A stretch of DNA of 47,498 nt from a virus: positions 1-47,498 of the IMG/VR virus record IMGVR_UViG_3300037227_000088; one strand, written 5' to 3'. Under the pieces are notes generated by a model, which saw only the letters and a list, made by a program, of their open reading frames with translations, did not search any database and was not told the DNA's origin. Position 1 is the stretch's first letter. Every line of letters begins with the position of its first letter. The translations under genes were made by a program, and so were the position numbers. Positions 8,150-15,300 of the stretch are shown here, one piece after another.

Positions 8150-9015
8150 AACTAGTACAAGCCGGCTACCGTATTGATGACATGCCTGATGGCGACGCGG
8201 CGTTGGCCAAGATCGAACGGCTCGGAAGGATCGCGTACAAATCGGAGGGGTTGATTGACGATGGGCGCGTTCGCTGTGAAGGCTGTGACATCATGGCCGA
8301 GGCACGAGGTGGCGATAGGAATTTTGAGTGTGCTTGTTGTGGGGGCAGCGGTTGGCTACAGGTGCGAGAACCCTCATCTCACAAGTTCGTCAAGAAGATC
8401 CTGCAGGCTGAGCGCAAGGCCAAGATGATCATCGATACCGAGTTGTACCTGCGGGACGCCCCCATCACTCACAGTAACCAACGACGTGCCAACGAACTGG
8501 TCGACAACATCGTCAGCTACATGCAGCAAAATCCAGCGCACGAGTCCGTCATCGAGCATTGCAGTGCAACGGTAGTGTTCACGACCAATGTCGGTGTGAC
8601 GCACGAGCTGGTTCGACATAGGATTGCAAGCTACACGCAGGAAAGCACCAGGTACTGTGCGTACAACAAGGACAAGTTCGACAATCAAGTGTCGTTCATC
8701 GAAAGGGTGTTTTGGGGCAAAGTCACAGATGAGGAAAAGATCAAGGCCGGCTTTGCTGTCTGGCGTAAGGTCATGGAGACGTCGGAGTGGGGGTACTTGG
8801 AGTTGTTGAGATTGGGATTCGAACCTCAAATCGCACGAGATTGCCTGACCAAGGCGACCAAGACGGAGATCGCCACGACCGCAAATTTCAGAGAGTGGAG
8901 AACAATCTTCGGACTGCGGGCCGTTGAACGTGCCCATCCAGACATGTGGCGTGCTCTCATGGTCCCGCTGCGTTATGAGTTCAGAAAGCGCATCCCAATC
9001 ATCTTCGACGAGTAG
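8146..9015 (+). CDS. thyX: Flavin-dependent thymidylate synthase with zinc-finger insertion
   Basis: 289 residues starting at the ATG in an ATGA overlap; AAGGAG lies at 8132-8136. It converts dUMP to dTMP using FAD, NADPH and methylenetetrahydrofolate. The ThyX signature RHRxxSxxxxSxR is complete at residues 157-169 (RHRIASYTQESTR), preceded by 'HESVIEH', a conserved ThyX segment. Residues ~40-72 form an insertion with C44-x2-C47 and a C62-x2-C65-x-G-x-G motif, like a DnaJ-type zinc finger, not a normal ThyX feature. The C-terminal 'LTKATKTEIATTANFREWRTIFGLR' region (spread over residues ~232-258) matches the family's active-site strand with NFREW and the FL.LR-type end. Position with a clamp and RNase H indicates phage DNA synthesis. 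Confidence 0.93.
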   Translation: MKLVQAGYRIDDMPDGDAALAKIERLGRIAYKSEGLIDDGRVRCEGCDIMAEARGGDRNFECACCGGSGWLQVREPSSHKFVKKILQAERKAKMIIDTELYLRDAPITHSNQRRANELVDNIVSYMQQNPAHESVIEHCSATVVFTTNVGVTHELVRHRIASYTQESTRYCAYNKDKFDNQVSFIERVFWGKVTDEEKIKAGFAVWRKVMETSEWGYLELLRLGFEPQIARDCLTKATKTEIATTANFREWRTIFGLRAVERAHPDMWRALMVPLRYEFRKRIPIIFDE

Positions 9016-9023
9016 GAGGACCG

Positions 9024-9422
9024 ATGGACAGAGCGTTCTTCCTGAAGAATTTGTGGCGCTGGGCCGCGGGTCTTCCGGAGCTTCCCGCCCCGCCTACCAA
9101 CAGGCTCACCTACCAGGAGGCGGCGGACTGTTGGTTCCCCGGGTTCATCCAGTTGATGCACAATCGAATGATCCAGGGGGCGTTCCGGTACGGTGACTTT
9201 CGAGATCCCAATCAGTTGAAATATGACCGGCTGGCCGCGATGTTCCGGCACATCCACGCCTACGAGCAGACGGGCAACACCGAACATCTGGTTGACGCGG
9301 CCAACCTGTTGGCCATCGAGTTTGAGGTAGGGGTCCATCCACGCAAGCATTTCGCTGCCGTGGATGATGACCCCGACATGCACGTGCAGGTACTAGGAGG
9401 TGGCGATGTCACGCAAGGCTGA
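9024..9422 (+). CDS. Possible MazG-like/all-alpha NTP pyrophosphohydrolase
   Basis: 132 residues; ATG at 9024 is preceded by AGGAGG. The region 'KYDRLAAMFRHIHAYEQTGN' followed by 'TEHLVDAANLLAIEFE' has the arrangement of a phage family whose members carry an Arg/His helix, then 'HL.DaaN' and a Glu-containing helix, ending in 'HPRKHF'. All-alpha NTP pyrophosphohydrolases (MazG/DUF5664 type) use comparable acidic helices for metal. It would then hydrolyse nucleoside triphosphates, for example to feed dUMP to ThyX next door. The motif match is partial (few of the MazG ExxE residues are clear), so the enzymatic role is an inference. It overlaps the next gene. Confidence 0.6.
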   Translation: MDRAFFLKNLWRWAAGLPELPAPPTNRLTYQEAADCWFPGFIQLMHNRMIQGAFRYGDFRDPNQLKYDRLAAMFRHIHAYEQTGNTEHLVDAANLLAIEFEVGVHPRKHFAAVDDDPDMHVQVLGGGDVTQG

Positions 9423-9591
9423 AACAGAACAAGACGAGACGAAGGAACCGAAGGAGTTCGACGAGCTGCAGGCGATGCGTCGGATGGATACGCTGTTGCG
9501 GATGGCACCGGATGATCAGACGCGTCGCAGGATCACCAGATGGCTGTTCGCCAAGTGGGGAGAGCCCGATGAGCAAGGCAAATCCGTCTGA
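9406..9591 (+). CDS. Small charged protein, unknown
   Basis: 61 residues. The ATG at 9406 has an ideal AGGAGG at 9395-9400; a GTG at 9400 is part of that site. The N-terminal half is acidic and probably disordered, the C-terminal half 'MDTLLRMAPDDQTRRRITRWL' is a helical, basic segment of a kind often seen in small phage proteins of unknown role ('D..RRR...WL'). It overlaps the 3' end of the previous gene and the 5' end of the RNase H gene, so it is part of the same translation-coupled row. No function can be assigned. Confidence 0.65.
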   Translation: MSRKAETEQDETKEPKEFDELQAMRRMDTLLRMAPDDQTRRRITRWLFAKWGEPDEQGKSV

Positions 9592-10273
9592 AGGTGAGGC
9601 GTTCTACCGGCAGGTCGTGGCTCCGTGTAGATGGGTTGTCGGGTTGGATGAGGTTGGAACGGGCGCGTTTGCCGGACCCATCTACATGGCCGCCACCGTG
9701 GTGGCGCCTTCGTTCACGTACAGTGGATTGTGCGACTCTAAGGACACGACCGAACGGTCGCGCGAGGAAGAACACGATCGTCTGGTTGCTTCGATCGGAC
9801 CTGGCAGGGTGTTCGTAGCATGCCACAGCTCCACCTACTTGGATCGCAAAGGTCTGCATCCGACCCTTCTGGACCTGATCGCCCAATTGATAGACCGAGC
9901 CGCCGCCACGTTGTCGCCGGATTACGAACCATCACTGTTTGTCATTGATGGGAAGCTGGGGCCGGGCATCCTGCAGGTTCCGAACGCCAGCCTGTTGATC
10001 ATACCTAAAGCCGACACGTTCGTGCCCGCCTGTATGGCGTCGGCCAACATTGCGAAGGTCTGGCGGGATCGATACATGCGGGCGATCGAACAAGATGAAC
10101 CCGCACCGCACGAGCCACCGTATCGGAATTTTGGGTTTTCCGGAAACAAAGGCTATGGCACGAAACAACACCAACTGGCGTTAGAACGGTTTGGTGTGAC
10201 GAACGAGCATCGACTTAGTTACCGGCCGGTCGGTGCCATTGCGGAGGCAAGAAGGAGACGACCATGCGGTTGA
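9569..10273 (+). CDS. rnhB: Ribonuclease HII/HIII-type
   Basis: 234 residues from the ATG at 9569, preceded by GGGAGAG and inside the previous gene's end. It cleaves RNA in RNA-DNA hybrids, for example removal of primers. Family motifs: 'VVGLDEVGTGAFAGPIY' with catalytic Asp27 and Glu28; 'LFVIDGKLGPG' with the next catalytic Asp; 'IPKADTFVPACMASANIAK' and 'VWRDRYM' (K and D of the active site); and 'NKGYGTKQHQLALERFG' followed by 'NEHRLSYRPV' near the C-terminus, as in RNase HII. The usual GRG of HII is GTG here, as in RNase HIII. No N-terminal TBP-like domain is present, so the layout is HII with an HIII-type motif. It shares a short overlap with the next gene. Confidence 0.92.
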   Translation: MSKANPSEGEAFYRQVVAPCRWVVGLDEVGTGAFAGPIYMAATVVAPSFTYSGLCDSKDTTERSREEEHDRLVASIGPGRVFVACHSSTYLDRKGLHPTLLDLIAQLIDRAAATLSPDYEPSLFVIDGKLGPGILQVPNASLLIIPKADTFVPACMASANIAKVWRDRYMRAIEQDEPAPHEPPYRNFGFSGNKGYGTKQHQLALERFGVTNEHRLSYRPVGAIAEARRRRPCG

Positions 10274-10863
10274 AAGAGGCGATCAAAAAACTGAAAGGCA
10301 ATTGGAAGCAGTTCGAATCGTTCTGTTGGTCTGACCAACCCGACAACGCCGAGGATTGGTGCATCGTCTACACGCACCACCGAGATTCGCCCATTAAGGA
10401 CCTGTCCAACGCCAGCTACTTTCGCAAGAAGTTGAATCCTTTGGTCGACAGGACGAAAGATGTGATCGATTTCAGTGCCAACCATTGGGCTGTCGGTCAC
10501 ATAGATGGCTGGGCCGTCAGGGTTGTGGATGCCAGGGGATTGGCCACCATGTCGTTCAGGCGACTCGTCAGCATCCTGACCATGCAGGAAGAACACGTGT
10601 TGCTGGACACGGTTGACTACGACGAGCGCGTGACCCGCGCCAAATGGAAGAACATCGAGTTCTACGCCAAATCTTGCCTGCCCAAAGGGCACTACCTGAA
10701 GGATGCGCTACCAGCTGATTGGGTCGACCAGGTGGACGAGCTACTGCACATAATCGACCCCAACTGGGAAGACGACCTGGACGAAGAAGGCGCACCACGT
10801 CCCAGAATCGACAATCTGGTGGAAGCGTTGAAGCGGGCGGACCTGTTGGAAACAGAAGAGTAG
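10264..10863 (+). CDS. Unknown protein, last gene before terminator
   Basis: 199 residues; ATG at 10264 follows AAGGAG at 10253-10257 and overlaps the RNase H stop by 10 nt. It begins with a basic helix (LKEAIKKLKGNWKQF) and has a mixed alpha/beta middle rich in Trp, His and Asp; the C-terminal ~60 residues are acidic (WEDDLDEEGAP). No nuclease, helicase or zinc motif is visible. A terminator hairpin follows at once, so it closes the dnaN-thyX-rnhB row and is likely co-transcribed with it. Function unknown. Confidence 0.75.
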   Translation: MRLKEAIKKLKGNWKQFESFCWSDQPDNAEDWCIVYTHHRDSPIKDLSNASYFRKKLNPLVDRTKDVIDFSANHWAVGHIDGWAVRVVDARGLATMSFRRLVSILTMQEEHVLLDTVDYDERVTRAKWKNIEFYAKSCLPKGHYLKDALPADWVDQVDELLHIIDPNWEDDLDEEGAPRPRIDNLVEALKRADLLETEE

Positions 10864-10868
10864 GAAAT

Positions 10869-10894
10869 ACAAAAGGGCCGGTTGGTCCTTTTGT
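10869..10894 (+). terminator. Intrinsic terminator hairpin
   Basis: Perfect 8-bp stem: ACAAAAGG at 10869-10876 and CCTTTTGT at 10887-10894, loop of 10 nt, with the T-rich right arm and TTT beyond it acting as a tract. It lies 6 nt after the stop of the preceding gene and would end transcription of the metabolism block. Confidence 0.6.
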
Positions 10895-10935
10895 TTAGCC
10901 ACCAGCACGATAGAAAATAAAGCGAATAAAAGAGC

Positions 10936-10965
10936 TCGACACCTGCCTTGTGCGGAGTCTACACT
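10936..10965 (+). promoter_or_regulatory. Candidate leaderless promoter
   Basis: TCGACA (10936-10941, 5 of 6 to TTGACA), 18-nt spacer, TACACT (10960-10965, 4 of 6). The next base run is only 6 nt before the ATG at 10972, so transcription would begin at or beside the start codon. No Shine-Dalgarno site is present in that gap. Confidence 0.5.
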
Positions 10966-10971
10966 TTCAAC

Positions 10972-11283
10972 ATGCCGACTGATCGGAAGCTGCAGGAAGA
11001 TGCCAACACCAACATCCGGGTGTCTGTGGACAACGCCTACGGGTTCATCAAGGGGATGGAGACGACCACCAGCTTCTATGCCGTCACTTTCGAAGAGATG
11101 GTACAGCAGCAGATGGATCGGCTGACTGGAAACAATCTCGGGGGGCGATCTGCTATCGAACGGATGACCAAGATACGAAACGAACTGACCGGCGCCATCC
11201 AGGCGATCAAGAGTATTCCGCCCGACCAGATGTTCAGCCAGGAGGATAACAATGCTACGTGCGTCAACACCCCCGAGCAGTAG
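10972..11283 (+). CDS. Small helical unknown protein, probably leaderless
   Basis: 103 residues from the ATG at 10972. No ribosome site precedes it; a promoter -10 lies 6 nt upstream, consistent with a leaderless transcript. A TTG at 10948 is in frame but would put the promoter inside the gene. The protein is helical and acidic/polar (EEMVQQQMDRLTGNN, 'RMTKIRNELTGAIQAIKSI'), which looks like a short two-helix or coiled-coil protein. It overlaps the next start by 32 nt. Not recognised. As the first gene after a terminator with its own promoter it may be expressed early, unlike the tail genes downstream. Confidence 0.7.
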   Translation: MPTDRKLQEDANTNIRVSVDNAYGFIKGMETTTSFYAVTFEEMVQQQMDRLTGNNLGGRSAIERMTKIRNELTGAIQAIKSIPPDQMFSQEDNNATCVNTPEQ

Positions 11284-11488
11284 AGCTGAGGAACCGCACG
11301 CCGAACAGTTAGACGTGTTCGGTCGACGATTCAACGTGCAGGTAGAGTGTCGAGATCGACTTCGCTACGTCACCTCCAACACCCACTCGCTGAAAATCTT
11401 CGGCTACTCGAAAGCACATGCCCTGTCCAACATGCACCACGCAATCGTCTGCCTGACCCATATCGAAGCGCATCGTAGAAGCAGTTAG
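11252..11488 (+). CDS. Small unknown protein
   Basis: 78 residues. The ATG at 11252 has a strong AGGAGG at 11239-11245 inside the previous gene, which decides the start and shows coupling. After ~20 polar residues comes an alpha/beta segment 'FNVQVECRDRLRYVTSNT' and 'LKIFGYSKAHALSNMHHAIV' with several His and Cys. No known metal motif is clear. It ends the small two-gene unit that precedes the structured leader of the tail operon. Function unknown. Confidence 0.65.
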   Translation: MLRASTPPSSRAEEPHAEQLDVFGRRFNVQVECRDRLRYVTSNTHSLKIFGYSKAHALSNMHHAIVCLTHIEAHRRSS

Positions 11489-11489
11489 G

Positions 11490-11588
11490 GGTTGCACCCT
11501 GTCAGATCCCGTGTTACCTGCAACCAGTCGTCTCCGTGTTTGCTGGTGGAGTGACGTACTAGGCCGACTGGGTAACCAGTCGGCCTAG
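11490..11588 (+). promoter_or_regulatory. Structured leader with alternative hairpins (attenuator-like)
   Basis: Four pairing segments can be seen. GGTTGCA (11490-11496) pairs with TGCAACC (11519-11525). The overlapping segment CCAGTCG (11524-11530) can instead pair with CGACTGG (11565-11571). That same segment is the inner left arm of a perfect 13-bp hairpin (left 11559-11571, loop GTAA, right 11576-11588). The arrangement is like a 1-2-3-4 attenuator. There is no strong T tract after the last hairpin. No tRNA-like fold is seen in 11489-11647. Confidence 0.45.
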
Positions 11589-11647
11589 GCGTTTAACAGC
11601 CGGTCAGGTTGTTCGGCATTTTGGCCCTGAAGGTGGTAGGGTAGGGC

Positions 11648-12307
11648 GTGGCGATCGATCTACAGGTCATCTACCCGCAAGATTCAATCCAACTGTCACA
11701 GGTTCGGTCCTTGTCGGGCTATTCGCCGCCCGCCTTATTGGTTACGGGCGAGGACTTCAGCTCGGTAGACGAGATATGGGTTAACGATAGCCAGGCAACC
11801 AACTGGACGGTCGTGAAGGCCAAGACCTTGGTCCTGCAGGTGCCCGATCCACAGGTCGGTCGACCCATCACCTCGTTGGAGGTGCTGTCCAATCGGTTGA
11901 CCATTGGACCGCAAAGCCGTCTGACCTATCAGATCCTTCGTGGAGGTAGACGAGTCTCCGGTATCATGCGGTTGGTTCAGTTGTACGTGAAGGTCTTGCT
12001 CACCACGCCCGGTACCGACATCTTTTCGCCGCAAACCGGCGGGGGTCTGCTGACCAAGGTGGGCCAGCAGGTCAGTCTGCATGATGGCGGGAAAGACGTG
12101 ATTGGCGATCTGGTGCTGTCTTGCAACAGCACGACCAAGCAGATCGTCGCCACGCAAGCAAAGGACCCGTCCATCCCGCCGGTGGAACGACTGCTGTCCG
12201 CCAACGTCGAGAATGCGGTGTTCGATCGCGACAGCCTGGGGGTTCGGGCTAACATCCAGGTGATCAGTCATTCGGGTGCACGGGGCTACGCCAACATGAT
12301 GCTGTAG
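11648..12307 (+). CDS. Baseplate protein, gp25-like with IPT/TIG-type N-terminus
   Basis: 219 residues starting at GTG 11648; a GGTAGGG run stands just upstream as ribosome site (or a TAGGGT -10 with 5-nt spacing). Residues ~20-90 fit an IPT/TIG Ig-like domain ('ALLVTGEDFSSVDEIWVND' then '...LVLQVPDP' and a final strand). Residues ~105-219 look like the gp25/baseplate wedge lysozyme-like family: 'RLVQLYVKVLLTTPGTDIF', 'SPQTGGGLLTKVG', and a C-terminal stretch with 'NAVFDRDSLGVRANIQVIS'. The next gene is a baseplate-J-like protein, as expected for a baseplate wedge pair. It is the first gene of the long tail operon after the structured leader. Exact family call is by pattern. Confidence 0.6.
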   Translation: MAIDLQVIYPQDSIQLSQVRSLSGYSPPALLVTGEDFSSVDEIWVNDSQATNWTVVKAKTLVLQVPDPQVGRPITSLEVLSNRLTIGPQSRLTYQILRGGRRVSGIMRLVQLYVKVLLTTPGTDIFSPQTGGGLLTKVGQQVSLHDGGKDVIGDLVLSCNSTTKQIVATQAKDPSIPPVERLLSANVENAVFDRDSLGVRANIQVISHSGARGYANMML

Positions 12308-12316
12308 GGTGAATAC

Positions 12317-15300
12317 ATGGCGCTCAAAGACTTCGAAGCGTTCTGCCGTGAAAAGCTACTGCAATGGGATTCGACGCAAGATGTCTCGCCCGGCAGTCCG
12401 CTGGATACGAAGTTAATTCAACCGCTGTTGGGTCGTATCGGAACCGACCCGTTCTCCACCAACTTGCCGCTGTTCGTTAGAGAACGGCTGGCGCAGGAGT
12501 TTCCGCAGCTTGCGTTGAAAGAAGGGGATGCGTTGATCGACCTGTTGGTTAAGGGCACGGAGCTGCTGCTCGATCCCATCACCAGGGAGACGAATCGGAT
12601 CGCGCTTGGTCAGTCGTTTCGAGATCCCAACTTGCTGACGACTGACGAGGCGGAGGCGCTAGGCGCCAATCTGTTCGCCTATCGGAAGAAAGGCGATTTC
12701 GCCTACGTGACCGTCAGGGTCTACTTCGCGACCCCCCGGGACAAGACGGTCAGCCCTGCGGACTACGCGATGTCCAAGAACGGTCTGCTGTTCTACCCGA
12801 CGTCCAAACAATCGATCAAATCCAGCGAGATGCTGTACAACCAGGAGGGCAGCGTCTTCTATTTCGATGTCGCGTTGGTGTCGGAAGCGCCGGGCGATCA
12901 ATACAGCATCGGACCTGGTGAGATCGTTTCGATGCCGACCATTACGGATGCGGCCCGCGTGACCAACAAGGCGAGGGCATCTGGTGGGATCCGTGCAGAG
13001 ACCGCCCCGGAGTTCATTACGCGGGCCGAACAGGAGTTGTCGGAGAAGAGCCTGAATGCCATTCGAGGGATTGTCAGTCGTTTGACCGCCTCGTTTCCGG
13101 CCATCACTAGGATTGCGGTGGTGGGATATCGCGATCCCGAGATGCTTCGCGACGAGGTGGTTGGTGGTAGCGTCGGATCGGTTGCGTCTGAGGGATGGCA
13201 AGGCAATCCGTTTCCTGATGGAAAGAACGGGGCGGTGACCCTTCGGCTTCGTGTCGACGACAACGTCGATTTTCGTCAACTGATTGCTGCACCAGGTCCA
13301 GTAGATGGTTTCACCGTCACGTTGGTGAACGCCTGGGGGCCGGGGGTCAAATCCATACGAGACATCGAGATCTCGCAGGTGCTGGACGACAAAACACTCG
13401 AGCTGGCGCCTCCCGCACAGATTTCGGTGGGATCCAATCGATTCCAATGGGCGCTTCGGCAACAAGATTTGACTTTGTCCGGCATTCCTGGCGGCATCAT
13501 CTTCCCTGATGGCCCAACCGGCACGGTCAGCATCGCACAGAACGGCATTCACATTGGCGGCTGCACCGACGTGTACATCAAAGGTGCGGCCTTCGACTCA
13601 CGTAGTTTGACGATCGACGACGTTGCGGACGACAACCCGATGTTGTTTGGTCGACACGGACAAGTTGTGGAGGTCAATTGGTTGGCATTGGAGGACTTCT
13701 GGGACGATCCCGCCACCATAGGGAGTGGTGGTTACAGCAGACAATCGTTCTCCATTTTGGAAACCGATACGCTGTATCGGCAGTTAGAATCGGCCGTCAC
13801 CAACGGCCACATACTCGACATCATCTACCCGGCCGCAATCGCCGGTAAGTACAAGGTAACGCGCATCCATTACGGCTACGTGGGTTCGCCACATTCGCCG
13901 GTGTTGGAGATCAAATCGGTGGATGGGAGCGACATGGATCTGACGACTGGTGAGTCGGTCGTGTGGAAGATCCAAGATGTGATTGACGTGGAGCTGACGG
14001 AACCGAAAGAGCAGAAGTGGGAGGGCTACGACCTGCAGACGTATGTCGGCACCAACATCGTCGACACGGCCGAGACCGTCGACTTCGACACGTTGGGCGT
14101 GTCAGAAGGAGATGTCCTTCGTATCCTGGACGGCAACGACAAGGGCGACCATGTGATTGAAGGATTGGGAGGGGCGTTCAACGGAGAGATCTTGCTGTCC
14201 CTGCCGCTCAAGTCTTCAGCCGCCGGTCTGCACTTTGTGGTGTTTCGAGCCAACAAATCTGGAGGTCTTGATCTGCCACTCGTCAGGGTGACGGAAGTGG
14301 ATCTTCTGGACGCCGGGTCTCAGCCGATGGGTTCTACCGTTCCGTTTGGCGCCCCGGTCTTCTGTCTTTCGGAAAAGTTCTCGGATGGCGGGATCGGTAC
14401 CAAAGTGGAGTTGCTGGACGCTTGTTGCGGAATCGTCGGTGGTCCACTCGCGCTGGACACGGTCAGCGGGTTGTACAAAGCCAATGTTGGCGGCAAGTCA
14501 TTGCGGATCGGTTGGATGGAGAGCGGCACCCTCACGTACGCGCCCATCTGGCAGATCGTTCACGTCAACTTCAGTGCCGGACCGGTTGCTCAACCTATCC
14601 AATCGATTGTAGATCAGATCAACACCGCGTTGAAGAATGCGGGCGCGCCCAGCGCCGCCTACATACTCAACGGCAATCGAATTGGCATCGCTCCCATCGC
14701 GCCCTACACCTGGGTGGATGAGGGAAGGGACCCCGCAACACTAGCGCCTAGCTGCTATGTGACGTTGTTCGGCGACACCACCGTAGATAGGTGGCGCACC
14801 CCAATGACGTCCAGGGATCTCAGGTCCGACTACATCAGCAACAACTATCAGGCGGCTGGGTGGGGGGATCCACGTTTGAACATCCAGTACCAACAGGATG
14901 CCGTCGATCTGGTGACAGGCGTGCAGGTCGGGCACTATGGTTTGCTACAAACCCCATGGTCGTTGTTCTTCAGCACGGTCGTAACCCATCCGGCATTCCC
15001 TTCGATGTCGGTGGTGCAGCGATCGCGATTGCTATTGACTCAAGATCTCAATCCAGAAGAGGGATTGCACGTTCGAGTGGGCAACCGTTCGATCGGGTGG
15101 GCGCGGGTCTTTTTCTTGGATCCCGTGACCATCGAGTTCGGTACCGATTCTAGATTCACCGTGCAGTTGGAACAAGGCGGCCAGTTGCAGTTCATGCCGG
15201 ACCCCTGGATAAATGCCGTCCGAATCCCCGCCCATCCGGCTGTCGGGGCCATACAGGATGGTGTGTTCATCAGCTACGACGCTTCAACTCAAACTGGCGA

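Noticed and set aside
11489-11647. tRNA or other known ncRNA in the gap
   Set aside because: Only hairpins can be drawn; no cloverleaf with T-loop or anticodon arm.
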